Shown here: in pieces, positions 55,303-63,918 of the stretch
How positions within the stretch are numbered: position 1 is the first letter of the stretch
Layout of the letters: each line of letters starts with the position of its first letter
Program-made: the position numbers and the translations under genes
The notes under the pieces: generated by a model
The model's database searches: none
The model's input: the letters and a program-made list of their open reading frames with translations, nothing else
What the model was told of the DNA's origin: nothing
Assembly: GCF_017873955.1 (NCBI RefSeq)
Contig: NZ_JAGGKS010000008.1
Coordinates: forward strand, 62,001-126,000
From: Sedimentibacter acidaminivorans
Lineage (GTDB): Bacteria; Bacillota; Clostridia; Tissierellales; Sedimentibacteraceae
Direction: 5' to 3'
DNA length: 64,000 nucleotides

Positions 55303-56010
55303 TTATTCTCCAGGAATATAGTCAAGGGGATTTGTATTTTTTCCATCTATACTTATTTCAAAATGCAGATGTGGACCATCAGCAGACTCTATACTGTCGC
55401 ATTTTCCGATATTTCCTATTATCTGACCTTTTTCAACAACATCTCCTACTGACACTTTTGAAGAGGCAAGATTATTGTAAAGTGTTTTTATATTATCTCC
55501 ATGGTCAATAACTATTTCAGTTCCAGTTAATTCAGATGTACTAACTTTTTCAACTGTTCCGTTAAATGCTGATTCTATCATAAGTGTGTCTTTAGGTTTA
55601 ATGTCTAAACCCTTATGTACTCGCCATTCACCTATTGCATCAAAGTATAGTAATTTTTCTAAAGTAAATTCTTTTATTACCTCTCCCGTTAATGGAACAT
55701 TCATACTCTTTAAATCTAATTTTTCTTTTAAAGCAATGTCTTTTTCTTCCTTTTTACCGTAATCCTCCATAAACTCTTCTAAACGATCTTTATATGGGTC
55801 AACATTTGCATTCATATTTCCTTCTTCTGTTTCATTTTGAGATAAATCACTTTCGCTATTCGGTTTTCTAGCAGTATACCTCCATATAACAGCTGTTGAT
55901 AACAAGCATACACACAAAGCTATTATAAAAAAGCTTGTATCCTTGTTTTTTAGCTTTGTAAAAAACCTCTTCATTCTTTCTTTAGTGTTTTTAAATCTAT
56001 CCTTTTTCAT
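55303..56010 (-). CDS. spoIIQ: SpoIIQ-like M23 (LytM) peptidase-fold protein
   Basis: SpoIIQ is a forespore membrane protein that pairs with SpoIIIAH across the intermembrane space during engulfment. This 235-residue protein has an N-terminal basic patch, one membrane helix (TSFFIIALCVCLLSTAVIW), a charged linker and a LytM domain. Zinc ligands HKGLD and HLHFE are both present, so metal binding or peptidase activity is possible, as in clostridial SpoIIQ. It lies between spoIIID and a divergent spoIID, a conserved sporulation neighbourhood that supports the name. Confidence 0.85.
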   Translation of the reverse strand: MKKDRFKNTKERMKRFFTKLKNKDTSFFIIALCVCLLSTAVIWRYTARKPNSESDLSQNETEEGNMNANVDPYKDRLEEFMEDYGKKEEKDIALKEKLDLKSMNVPLTGEVIKEFTLEKLLYFDAIGEWRVHKGLDIKPKDTLMIESAFNGTVEKVSTSELTGTEIVIDHGDNIKTLYNNLASSKVSVGDVVEKGQIIGNIGKCDSIESADGPHLHFEISIDGKNTNPLDYIPGE

Positions 56011-56146
56011 TACTAACCTCCTGTTTTGTTCTTTTTTATTATCTTTTAAATATTGTGTCCCAATTTTTATTTTTAATACAAGCGTTCTAAAAAAAATTTT
56101 TAAACATAAAATTTAAATACAACTTATGATAAAGGAGATTAATTTT

Positions 56147-57184
56147 ATGAAAAATAGTTTTATATTTGCTTTAATTGTTTTTTCTATGCTTTTTATAATT
56201 CCTACTGTGGCTCTTAACTATTTAGAAAATAAACTAGATAATATAAATTCTCAAATTATAGAAGATACAACTAAACCAGCACCCGAGCAACTAAACAATA
56301 ACCAAAATATGCAGATAAACTCGTCAGAGTCAGACTTAATAAAAGTATATAATCTTAAAACAAATGAAGTAATTGTAATAGATTTTGAAGAGTATCTAAA
56401 AGGTGTTGTTGCATCAGAAATGCCAGCAGAATTTAATATTGAAGCTCTTAAAGCACAAGCAGTCACAGCAAGGACATACTTGTTATATAAAATTAAAAAA
56501 TTTCCTAATGGACAACCAGAGCATTTAGATGCACCTGTTTGTACAGGGACTCATTGTCAAGTTTGGAATTCAAAAGATGACTTAATTGCTCAACACGAAA
56601 ATGGCTGGTATGATAAATACTGGGGTAAAATAGAAGAAGCTGTTAATTCAACTAGAGGACAGATATTAACTTATGAAAATAAAATAATTGAACCTTTATT
56701 TCACTCTACAAGTGGAGGTAGAACAGAAAATTCTGAAGATGTTTTTTCAACTTCTGTACCCTATTTAAGAAGTGTTGAAAGTCCATACGAAAATAATGCT
56801 CCAAAGCTTCACGACTCCGCTAAAATACCTATTAGTGATTTCATTATTAAACTAAAATCGGTTTATGGAGACTTAAACATTACACCAAATAATTTAAAAG
56901 AAAAAATACAACTAGGGTCTGTTAGTGAAGGTGGAAAAATAAAGTCACTAATAATTGATAATCAAGAAATCTCTGGTCGAGAAATCAGGTCTTTATTCAG
57001 CCTTAACTCGACTAATTTCAGTTTTATACAGTCAGGAAATCAAATTGAAATTGTAACTACAGGTTATGGGCACGGTGTTGGAATGAGCCAATGGGGAGCT
57101 TCTGGAATGGCTGATGAAGGTTACAACTACAAAGAAATATTAAAACATTATTATACTAATGTTGAAATAGCAAATATGAAATAA
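56147..57184 (+). CDS. spoIID: Stage II sporulation protein D (SpoIID)
   Basis: SpoIID is a membrane-anchored lytic transglycosylase that thins peptidoglycan during engulfment with SpoIIM and SpoIIP. The 345-residue product has an N-terminal signal anchor and the SpoIID domain: EYLKGVVASEMPAEFNIEALKAQAVTARTYLL with the catalytic Glu, FHSTSGGRTENSEDVF, and the ending GYGHGVGMSQWGASGMA. I chose the ATG nine bases after AAAGGAG. It is divergent from the spoIIQ-like gene. Confidence 0.95.
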   Translation: MKNSFIFALIVFSMLFIIPTVALNYLENKLDNINSQIIEDTTKPAPEQLNNNQNMQINSSESDLIKVYNLKTNEVIVIDFEEYLKGVVASEMPAEFNIEALKAQAVTARTYLLYKIKKFPNGQPEHLDAPVCTGTHCQVWNSKDDLIAQHENGWYDKYWGKIEEAVNSTRGQILTYENKIIEPLFHSTSGGRTENSEDVFSTSVPYLRSVESPYENNAPKLHDSAKIPISDFIIKLKSVYGDLNITPNNLKEKIQLGSVSEGGKIKSLIIDNQEISGREIRSLFSLNSTNFSFIQSGNQIEIVTTGYGHGVGMSQWGASGMADEGYNYKEILKHYYTNVEIANMK

Positions 57185-57303
57185 TCTTATAAAAATGTAA
57201 TTTTATATTTGAAAAGTTATATTTTTATGTTATTGTAATAGTATAATTAATATAATTTATATTATTATATTAATTAAATATTTAGCTAGAGAGGAAAATT
57301 AAA

Positions 57304-57651
57304 GTGAAAAACATATTTATTAGTGATATTGCTTACAAAGAATTTAAAGATTTATTAGACGAAAATAATGTTGAATCTTGTAATATTAGAATTAATATAT
57401 CTGAATATACATGCAGTGGACCAATATTTAATATAATGGTAAGTGAGGCTAATGCCGAAGATCATACTGAAGTAATTAATGATATAACATTTATTGTAGA
57501 AAAAAGCATTCTTGCAGAGTATGGTGGTTTTATAATAGTTTCAAATGAAGAAAATGATGGTAATGGCGTTGGGTTAAAGCCTGTCGTTCTTCCATCTTCT
57601 GGTTGCAGCGGTGAATGCGGCAGTTGTGGCGGCTGTGGTGATGAATATTAA
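57304..57651 (+). CDS. HesB/IscA-like protein with Cys-rich tail
   Basis: This 115-residue protein resembles the small HesB-like family of Clostridia: an opening IFISDIAYKEFKDLLDEN, a central ISEYTCSGPIFNI, then FIVEKSILAEYGGFII and a C-terminal tail rich in Cys and Gly (GCSGECGSCGGCGDEY). The central CSGP Cys corresponds to the position where some clostridial relatives carry selenocysteine; here it is TGC Cys. The tail suggests metal or iron-sulfur cluster binding. The GTG start follows GAGGAAA. It is a single-gene unit closed by a strong hairpin. Confidence 0.7.
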   Translation: MKNIFISDIAYKEFKDLLDENNVESCNIRINISEYTCSGPIFNIMVSEANAEDHTEVINDITFIVEKSILAEYGGFIIVSNEENDGNGVGLKPVVLPSSGCSGECGSCGGCGDEY

Positions 57652-57661
57652 TATTTAAATC

Positions 57662-57710
57662 AAAAGCGTTGATAATGAGAATTTGTACATTCTATATTAT
57701 CAACGCTTTT
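57662..57710. terminator. Bidirectional terminator between the hesB-like gene and rpsR
   Basis: AAAAGCGTTGATAAT (57662-57676) pairs perfectly with ATTATCAACGCTTTT (57696-57710); A and T runs lie on both sides, fitting two convergent genes. Confidence 0.9.
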
Positions 57711-57722
57711 ATTAATTAAATA

Positions 57723-57980
57723 CTATTCTGTTGTGTATGGTAATAAAGCAATTGTTCTTGCTCTTTTTATAGCTCTAGTTACCATTCTTTGATGTTTTGC
57801 ACAAGCACCTGTAATTCTTCTAGGTAATATTTTACCTCTTTCAGTTGTATACTTTTTCAACTTTCCTAGGTCCTTATAATCTATATGTGTAGCCTTTTCT
57901 TGACAGAATTGACATACTTTTTTACGTGGTTTTCTTTTGTTCCTATCATTGCCTTGGTAGCCGCCTTGTCTTGAACTCAT
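57723..57980 (-). CDS. rpsR: 30S ribosomal protein S18
   Basis: S18 binds S6 in the small-subunit platform. This 85-residue protein contains [21 protein letters not shown] with a CxxC typical of zinc-binding S18 forms, and [29 protein letters not shown]. It is last in the conserved rpsF-ssb-rpsR operon and is followed by a strong terminator. Confidence 0.98.
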   Translation of the reverse strand: MSSRQGGYQGNDRNKRKPRKKVCQFCQEKATHIDYKDLGKLKKYTTERGKILPRRITGACAKHQRMVTRAIKRARTIALLPYTTE

Positions 57981-58020
57981 CTGACTTTCCTCCTTTTCCT
58001 GAGAATTTTATACTCTTCTA

Positions 58021-58482
58021 TTAAAATGGAATTTCTTCGTCATCTACTGGTTGGAAAATGTCATTGTCATCATCTGGAAAATCATCAAAATAGCTGCTAT
58101 CTGGCTTTACTGGTTTTCCTTGAGGACTTGGTGAACCTTGATCTTTCGAACCAATAAATTCAACTTTGTCTGCTATTACATCTGTTGTATATCTTTTCTC
58201 GCCTGATTGTGTAGTGTAACTCCCAGTCGAAATTCTGCCATGAACTGCACATTGTCTACCTTTAGAAAGATAGTTTGCACAATTTTCTGCTGATTTACCG
58301 AATACTGTCACATTAATAAAATCTGCTGTTGGTTTACCTTGACTTATAGCTTGCTGCTTTTTGTCTCCAAACAAATCCTTATCTACTGCTAAAGTAAGTC
58401 TTGTTACTGCCATTCCTGTAGCAGGAACAAATTTTAATTCCGGGTCTCTGGCTAATCTTCCAATTAATACAACACTGTTCAT
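58021..58482 (-). CDS. ssb: Single-stranded DNA-binding protein
   Basis: SSB coats single-stranded DNA and recruits repair and replication proteins through its acidic tip. The 153-residue product has the OB-fold (MNSVVLIGRLARDPELKFVPATGMAVTRLTLAVDK...) and an acidic C-terminal tail ending DDEEIPF, the standard partner-binding tip. It lies between rpsF and rpsR, with spacings of 21 and 40 bases, the usual co-transcribed order. Confidence 0.97.
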   Translation of the reverse strand: MNSVVLIGRLARDPELKFVPATGMAVTRLTLAVDKDLFGDKKQQAISQGKPTADFINVTVFGKSAENCANYLSKGRQCAVHGRISTGSYTTQSGEKRYTTDVIADKVEFIGSKDQGSPSPQGKPVKPDSSYFDDFPDDDNDIFQPVDDEEIPF

Positions 58483-58503
58483 AAGCTTACCTCTTTATAT
58501 TAT

Positions 58504-58797
58504 TTATTTTGATTCATCTACTGTAATCATTTGTCTAACGAAATTATCACTTATTTTACAAATTCTGTCTATTTCATTTACAGCATCTGCATTTGAAGTG
58601 AAATTAATTATTACATAATAACCATCTCTTTTTTTATCGATTTCATAAGCTAGTCTTCTCTGACCCCACTCATTAACTTTATCAACAGTTCCTTGTCTTT
58701 CAGTTATTATATTTTTTACTTTTTCAATTTCTGCTGTTCTAACTTCTGCCTCTAAATTAGACAATAAGATAAAAGCTCCTTCATATTTTTGCATCAT
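58504..58797 (-). CDS. rpsF: 30S ribosomal protein S6
   Basis: S6 pairs with S18 in the small-subunit platform. The 97-residue protein reads KYEGAFILLSNLEAEVRTAEIEKV...GQRRLAYEIDKKRDGYYVIINF, a full match to S6. GGGAGGTGACT precedes the ATG at 58795-58797, which I prefer over a GTG six bases upstream. It is first in rpsF-ssb-rpsR. A small leader hairpin upstream may take part in feedback control. Confidence 0.98.
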   Translation of the reverse strand: MMQKYEGAFILLSNLEAEVRTAEIEKVKNIITERQGTVDKVNEWGQRRLAYEIDKKRDGYYVIINFTSNADAVNEIDRICKISDNFVRQMITVDESK

Positions 58798-58819
58798 AGT
58801 CACCTCCCTTTGGACTTTG

Positions 58820-58843
58820 GCCCCCTATTTAATATAAGGGAGC
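58820..58843 (-). promoter_or_regulatory. Leader hairpin upstream of rpsF
   Basis: On the minus strand GCTCCCT and AGGGGGC form a seven-pair stem (one U-G) around an A/T-rich loop, about 22 bases before the rpsF start. Firmicute rpsF leaders often carry an RNA bound by the S6-S18 dimer; I cannot confirm that the conserved features of that RNA are present. Confidence 0.35.
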
Positions 58844-58956
58844 AAGGATAGCGTAAATATTATAGCATTTAATAAATTTTAATACAAGCATTTTTTTACA
58901 ATATATATATTAATTTTATACTTTTTATAATTATTGTTTAGAAAATTTCAAAATAT

Positions 58957-59124
58957 TTACGACAAAAGCTTATATTTTGCTTTTTGTTCACAATAACTGC
59001 AAACAACCTGTTCTTCATCTGATACTTCTACCATATATGGTGCATTTTCCTCGAAATTTATGTAATCATCAAGAGCAACCTCTATATGGTCTTTACATGC
59101 ATATAAATTTTTATTTTCAACCAT
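58957..59124 (-). CDS. CxxH/CxxC small zinc-ribbon protein
   Basis: This 55-residue protein has CKDH at residues 10-13 and CSYC at 42-45, a likely zinc-binding ribbon. A family of CxxH/CxxC mini-proteins is encoded beside the YycJ/WalJ hydrolase in Firmicutes, and this gene sits 15 bases after that hydrolase gene on the same strand. AGGAGAT precedes the ATG. The function is unknown; its conserved location suggests a link to cell-wall or DNA-maintenance roles proposed for its neighbour. Confidence 0.8.
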   Translation of the reverse strand: MVENKNLYACKDHIEVALDDYINFEENAPYMVEVSDEEQVVCSYCEQKAKYKLLS

Positions 59125-59139
59125 ATCTATCTCCTATTT

Positions 59140-59928
59140 TTATATTTCATATATGTTGCTTGATCTATCTCTATAGGTCATATCAAGACATACACCAGGA
59201 TTAACATCTATTCCATTTTCTTTAAGTATATTTTCAACTGTTTTATAAGCAAGCTGCGGAAAATTATTTTCTTTGCTCAAATGTCCTAACAAAACTATTT
59301 CCGTTCCTTTTTTTATTGCTTTAGTTATAAGGTTCCCAGCTGCCTCGTTAGACATGTGTCCAAATTCACCAAGTACCCTCCTTTTAAGAGGCCAAGGATA
59401 TGGGCCAATCAAGACCATATCTTCATCGTGATTTGATTCCACCAACAACAAATCAGCATCTTTTATGCTATTTATTATATTCGCATTTATACATCCTGTA
59501 TCTGTTACCATACTAATTTTTTTGTTTTTATGATAAATATTATATCCCACAGGACTAGCTGCATCATGTGATATATCAAAGGATTGTATAAATATATCTC
59601 CTACTTCAGCGTCTTCAGATATGGTTTTTATATTATGAGATTTAATATCACCAATTATAGAGCTCATCGCGGTCCACGTTTTTTCATTCGCATATATAGG
59701 TATATCGAAACGTCGTGACAATACTCCCGCCCCTTGTATATGATCTATATGTTCATGTGTTACAAATATTGCATCTATTTTTTTAGGATCCTCTCCTATT
59801 TTTATCATTTCTTGCTGGATTTTTTTTCCGCTTAATCCTGCATCAACAAGTATAATTGTTTTCTCTGTCTTTATAAATTGACAATTACCACTACTACCGC
59901 TATATAATGAACAAAATTTTAAATTCAA
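59140..59928 (-). CDS. YycJ/WalJ-type metallo-beta-lactamase-fold hydrolase
   Basis: This 262-residue protein has the metallo-beta-lactamase metal motif FVTHEHIDHIQG plus further ligands (FDISHDAAS, VTDTG, LLGHLSKENN) and begins FCSLYSGSSGNCQFI, typical of YycJ (WalJ). Family members are nucleases implicated in DNA repair and in coupling of cell division to replication in Firmicutes. The start is a TTG behind GGAGG. In Bacillus the gene sits in the walRK operon; here no walRK genes are adjacent. It pairs with the CxxH/CxxC gene. Confidence 0.88.
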   Translation of the reverse strand: MNLKFCSLYSGSSGNCQFIKTEKTIILVDAGLSGKKIQQEMIKIGEDPKKIDAIFVTHEHIDHIQGAGVLSRRFDIPIYANEKTWTAMSSIIGDIKSHNIKTISEDAEVGDIFIQSFDISHDAASPVGYNIYHKNKKISMVTDTGCINANIINSIKDADLLLVESNHDEDMVLIGPYPWPLKRRVLGEFGHMSNEAAGNLITKAIKKGTEIVLLGHLSKENNFPQLAYKTVENILKENGIDVNPGVCLDMTYRDRSSNIYEI

Positions 59929-60159
59929 GTTTTCCTCCTAGGGTAATTTATGGCTAATACCCATTATTGCAGTTTTATATTTTAAAGTATTGAAATATAA
60001 TAATCATCTTATCACAATTTTTGGGGTATTACAATTAATAATTCTAATTTTTATATTCAAAACTTCTATATAATTATTGAAATTCTAAATATTATAGGTT
60101 CTATTAAAATATTTATTACATAATATGTAAAGTATAAATATTTTATAAAGGAATGTATT

Positions 60160-61188
60160 ATGATTATAAAAATAAAACTTAAAATCTTATATTCTCTAGT
60201 TGTTTTAATTTTAATCAGTGGATTATTTTATTTGGTTTCAACTAACCGTCCTTCTAGTGCAGTTGCTATGGATGGCGAAAAAGGCTTTATAAAATGGGTT
60301 GATTTTGGTGTATCCTACGAAGCACTTGACAAAGCACTAAAAGCTGACATAAAAAGTATTGATAACGAGGTAAAATTGGACTGGATTGAATTGTTATCAT
60401 ATCTCGCATCAAGATATGGTGGTAATTTTTCAAGATATAAAGCAAAAGATATGGATGATCTTATTAATAAGTTAAACAATGGTGAAAGTATTGAAAAGCT
60501 TACTGAAAAATTGAAATACTACAATTATTTTCATGAAGCTTATACAGCTGTTTTAGGAGGTTTTGTAGGAGGATATGAAATAGAGGTAGATGATGAAAAT
60601 AACCCTGGTCAAAAAAAATGGATTCAAAAATATGGACTCAAAGCTTTCTCTCCAATTGCTAGGGGTTATTACTACAACCATTATGATGATTTTGGAAATT
60701 CTAGGGACTATGGCTTTAGAAGGGTTCACCTTGGAAACGACTTGATGGGTTCTGTTGGAACACCTGTTATAGCTGTAGAATCAGGAACAATTGAAGCTCT
60801 TGGATGGAATCAATATGGTGGCTGGAGAGTAGGCATAAGAAGTTTTGATCAAAAAAGATATTACTATTACGCTCACTTAAAAAAAGACCATCCTTATCAT
60901 AGCGACCTTAAAGTCGGCGATACTGTATACGCAGGTGATGTAATTGGATATATGGGTAGAACTGGATATAGTAGAAAGGAAAATGTTAACAATATAAATA
61001 CAACACACTTGCATTTTGGAATGCAACTAATTTTTGATGAATCTCAAAAAGAAACTCTTAGTGAAATTTGGATTGATGTTTACAATATAGTTAGGCTTCT
61101 AAGCAAAAACAAATCCCCTGTCTCATTTAATTCTGAAACAAAGGATTTTAATAGAATATATAATATTAGGTTTTTTAATATGAAATAA
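60160..61188 (+). CDS. M23 family metallopeptidase
   Basis: This 342-residue protein has an N-terminal membrane anchor or signal (LYSLVVLILISGLFYLV) and a C-terminal M23 (LytM) peptidase domain with zinc ligands HLGND and HLHFG, and the domain sequence GTPVIAVESGTIEALGWNQYGGWRVGI. It probably cleaves peptidoglycan cross-bridges outside the membrane. The middle segment (residues about 50-190) is of a type seen in clostridial M23 proteins of unknown role. AAAGGAATG precedes the ATG. Given the spore neighbourhood it might act on cell wall during sporulation, but that is inferred. Confidence 0.85.
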   Translation: MIIKIKLKILYSLVVLILISGLFYLVSTNRPSSAVAMDGEKGFIKWVDFGVSYEALDKALKADIKSIDNEVKLDWIELLSYLASRYGGNFSRYKAKDMDDLINKLNNGESIEKLTEKLKYYNYFHEAYTAVLGGFVGGYEIEVDDENNPGQKKWIQKYGLKAFSPIARGYYYNHYDDFGNSRDYGFRRVHLGNDLMGSVGTPVIAVESGTIEALGWNQYGGWRVGIRSFDQKRYYYYAHLKKDHPYHSDLKVGDTVYAGDVIGYMGRTGYSRKENVNNINTTHLHFGMQLIFDESQKETLSEIWIDVYNIVRLLSKNKSPVSFNSETKDFNRIYNIRFFNMK

Positions 61189-61197
61189 TTATTCTTA

Positions 61198-61232
61198 AAA
61201 GAAAGATAAGCACATTGTGCACTTCTTTCTTT
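61198..61232. terminator. Bidirectional terminator
   Basis: AAAGAAAG/CTTTCTTT and GCAC/GTGC form an interrupted stem between the convergent M23 gene and the YcsI-like gene. Confidence 0.7.
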
Positions 61233-61241
61233 ATTTATGTG

Positions 61242-62033
61242 CTATAATACTGCTAAATCCTCGTCCATTGGATCACATAAAAACATGTGCCCTGGTGAAT
61301 GAGTTATCATTAATTCCGGTTTACTGGTCATGGCAATTGATTGAGGTGTTACTCCACATGCCCAAAACACTGGTACTTCACCATCTTTGATTATAGATGC
61401 ATCACCGAAGTCTGGTTTATTAACATCCTTTATTCCTATTAAACTTGGATCTCCTATATGAATTGGGGCACCATGAACTTGAGGGAATCTTGATGTCGCT
61501 TGAACCGCTTTAGTAATTAATTTATATGGTATTGGTCTCATACTCACAACCATTTTGCCATGAAATTTACCTGCTGGCTCACAATCAATATTGGTTATAT
61601 ACATTGGAACATTGTGGTTATCTTCAATATGTCTAATTGGAATATGTGCATTTATCATAGCAGACTCAAAAGAAAAGCTACAACCAATTAAAAATCCTAC
61701 TAAATCATCTCTCCAATAATCTTTTAAATTTAGAACTTCATCAACTAATTCTCCATGTTTATAAATTCTGTATTTTGGTATATCATATCTCAAGTCTGCT
61801 CCCCTTGCCATTAGCTTTGGTTCTGGATCTCCCACATCTGTTACATCAAGTATTGGACATGATTTTGGATTTCTTTGAGCAAACAATAGAAAATCAAAAG
61901 CTAAATCTTTTGGAACAATAGCTAAGTTCGCTTGAATATGTCCTCTGCACATACCAGAGGTAGGTTGTACTACCTTACCACTTCTAATTAAATCTCTCAC
62001 TTCTTTTGGACTCATATTTGTTAAATCAAACAT
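61242..62033 (-). CDS. YcsI-like putative hydro-lyase (DUF1445)
   Basis: This 263-residue protein matches the YcsI/DUF1445 family (putative hydro-lyases; some relatives act as D-glutamate cyclase): MSPKEVRDLIRSGKVVQPTSGMCRGHIQANLAIVPKD near the start and CGVTPQSIAMTSKPELMITHSPGHMFLCD at the end. In Bacillus subtilis ycsI lies with kipI and kipA, and here it follows pxpC and pxpB on the same strand, so it probably belongs to the 5-oxoproline pathway operon. GGGGG precedes the ATG. Confidence 0.88.
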   Translation of the reverse strand: MFDLTNMSPKEVRDLIRSGKVVQPTSGMCRGHIQANLAIVPKDLAFDFLLFAQRNPKSCPILDVTDVGDPEPKLMARGADLRYDIPKYRIYKHGELVDEVLNLKDYWRDDLVGFLIGCSFSFESAMINAHIPIRHIEDNHNVPMYITNIDCEPAGKFHGKMVVSMRPIPYKLITKAVQATSRFPQVHGAPIHIGDPSLIGIKDVNKPDFGDASIIKDGEVPVFWACGVTPQSIAMTSKPELMITHSPGHMFLCDPMDEDLAVL

Positions 62034-62058
62034 CTTTTACCCCCTAAAATTTTTATAT

Positions 62059-63099
62059 TTAACTATTTATTTCTTCAACTTTAACATTATATGGATTTCC
62101 ATTAACTTTCAAGAAAAAACTTCTAGTATTCAATACTTCTACATTTTTCGGTGTATTTATGTGTTTTTTTATATCCGTAATTTTGTCTTCTAATTTATTT
62201 ATTAGTAGATGTGATTCTTCAAGTGTTGATTTTTTAAATACAATTTTATCGCCAGGTTTGGCTTGTGCAACCTTAGGCAAATCTACAGTAATAACATTAG
62301 CTATTTTAGTATAACCACCTGTTGTTTGTCTATCTGCCATCATAATTATTGGAGTGCCTTTACTAGGAACTTGGATAGCTCCCATTGATATTCCATCTGA
62401 AATAATATCTGCTCCATCCTTATGTTGAATTTTTTCTCCATCTAGTGTATATCCCATTCTATCACAGTTATTTGTAACTGTATATTCACTTTTAAAGAAA
62501 GTTTCAAGGCCCTCTTTGGTAAAGCAGTCATCTTGTGGCCCTAAAACTACTCTTAATTCTACTGTATTACTATAGTCATAAAAACCCTTTTCAACTTTTC
62601 TTCCTTCTAAATCACTTAAGGAAGAGCTGGACTTACATATTTGAATTAAATCACCTGGATTTAGAGATCTCCCTTCATATCCTCCTAATTTCGCTCTAAG
62701 AAATGTAGACTTGCTACCCATTATTATTGGAACGTCTATTCCTCCAGCAAAGGCAATGTAACTTCTACAACCTCTCTTAAGCCCTTTAAAAGACAAACAA
62801 TCACCTGAATTCACTAATATACTTTGATTCATATTTATAGGTTTATTATTTATTAATGGCTGTAAATCACCACCTGTTATGGCAATAACCTCTGAATTTA
62901 AAAATTCGATCTTAGGACCCATTATTGTGACTTCTAATATTCCCTCATGTTCATCATTTCCTACTAAAATATTCGCTAATCTTGCTGAAAATTGATCCAT
63001 AGCTCCTGAAACTGATACTCCATATTGTTGAAATCCATATCTACCTAAATCTTGAACTGTAGTCATCAAGCCTGGATTGAGAATTCTAATTTGTCCCAT
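62059..63099 (-). CDS. pxpC: 5-oxoprolinase subunit C
   Basis: PxpC, with PxpA and PxpB, hydrolyses 5-oxoproline to glutamate using ATP. This 346-residue product has the KipA/AHS2 layout: IRILNPGLMTTVQDLGRYGFQQYGVSVSGAMDQFSARLANILVGN, then GPKIEFLNSEVIAITGGDL and GYTKIANVITVDLPKVAQAKPGD. The start ATG at 63097-63099 overlaps the end of pxpB by 14 bases. The lineage-specific KipA name also applies, but without a kinase partner the enzyme role is preferred. Confidence 0.93.
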   Translation of the reverse strand: MGQIRILNPGLMTTVQDLGRYGFQQYGVSVSGAMDQFSARLANILVGNDEHEGILEVTIMGPKIEFLNSEVIAITGGDLQPLINNKPINMNQSILVNSGDCLSFKGLKRGCRSYIAFAGGIDVPIIMGSKSTFLRAKLGGYEGRSLNPGDLIQICKSSSSLSDLEGRKVEKGFYDYSNTVELRVVLGPQDDCFTKEGLETFFKSEYTVTNNCDRMGYTLDGEKIQHKDGADIISDGISMGAIQVPSKGTPIIMMADRQTTGGYTKIANVITVDLPKVAQAKPGDKIVFKKSTLEESHLLINKLEDKITDIKKHINTPKNVEVLNTRSFFLKVNGNPYNVKVEEINS

Positions 63100-63841
63100 T
63101 GTCATCACCCCAATCTTTTTTTGGATGTGTTATATATTTATAAGTTCCATTTTTTACTGATTCTATAATTTTTTTATATTCTTCTTCTCCTATACTCTTA
63201 AAAGAAATATAGTTTCCAGCCTTTAATAAAATTGGATTTTCTCGTTGTGGTTCGAATAGCAAAAGAGGAGTACGTCCTATTAATTGCCATCCACCAGGAC
63301 TATCTATAGGGTATATACCTGTTTGTTCACCAGCTATTCCTACTGACCCACCAGGTATCTTAGTTCTAGGTGCTTGTAATCTAGGGGTAGCTATTTTTTT
63401 ATTCATGCCACCTAAATAAGGAAATCCAGGAGTAAAGCCAAGCATATAAATTAAATACTCACTAGAAGTATGTATTTTTATTACCTCTTCTTTTGTTATC
63501 TTATTGTGTAATGCCACATTTTCTATATCCGGTCCGTAATCTCCACCATATATAGTTGGTATTTCAATTACCTCAGGTGCTGGTAATTTAATATTACTTA
63601 AATTTTTCTCTAATTTTATTAAAGTATCTACTAGCTTACTAAAACTTATAATATTTGGATCATAATGTATCATCAATGAACGATAAGTAGGAACTAGCTC
63701 AACTATACCTTTGATGTTTTGCATTTCAATTGCTACTGTTACGGCCCTTATCCTACTATTTATTTCATCAGTTATACTGTTTCCAAATTCCATATTTAAT
63801 GCCTTATCGCCAGAAACCAAATACTTCGTTTCCTCATACAT
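63086..63841 (-). CDS. pxpB: 5-oxoprolinase subunit B
   Basis: PxpB (KipI-type) is the second 5-oxoprolinase subunit. This 251-residue protein has IPTIYGGDYGPDIENVA, YLIYMLGFTPGFPYLGGMN and RTKIPGGSVGIAGEQTGIYPIDSPGGWQLIGRTPL, all standard. I chose the ATG at 63839-63841 because TGGAGG is correctly placed upstream, giving the usual MYEETKYLVSGDKALNMEFG start. pxpA is not seen in the window and should lie beyond the right edge. Confidence 0.93.
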   Translation of the reverse strand: MYEETKYLVSGDKALNMEFGNSITDEINSRIRAVTVAIEMQNIKGIVELVPTYRSLMIHYDPNIISFSKLVDTLIKLEKNLSNIKLPAPEVIEIPTIYGGDYGPDIENVALHNKITKEEVIKIHTSSEYLIYMLGFTPGFPYLGGMNKKIATPRLQAPRTKIPGGSVGIAGEQTGIYPIDSPGGWQLIGRTPLLLFEPQRENPILLKAGNYISFKSIGEEEYKKIIESVKNGTYKYITHPKKDWGDDNGTN

Positions 63842-63918
63842 ATATATTCCTCCATTAAAAATTCGTAAAATGATTATAATAATAACCATTTTACGATATA
63901 ATATTTTGTTATTAACTG

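Noticed and set aside
63240-63260. TTCGAA-containing segment as a tRNA T-arm
   Set aside because: It lies within pxpB coding sequence and no acceptor or anticodon stems can be formed around it.
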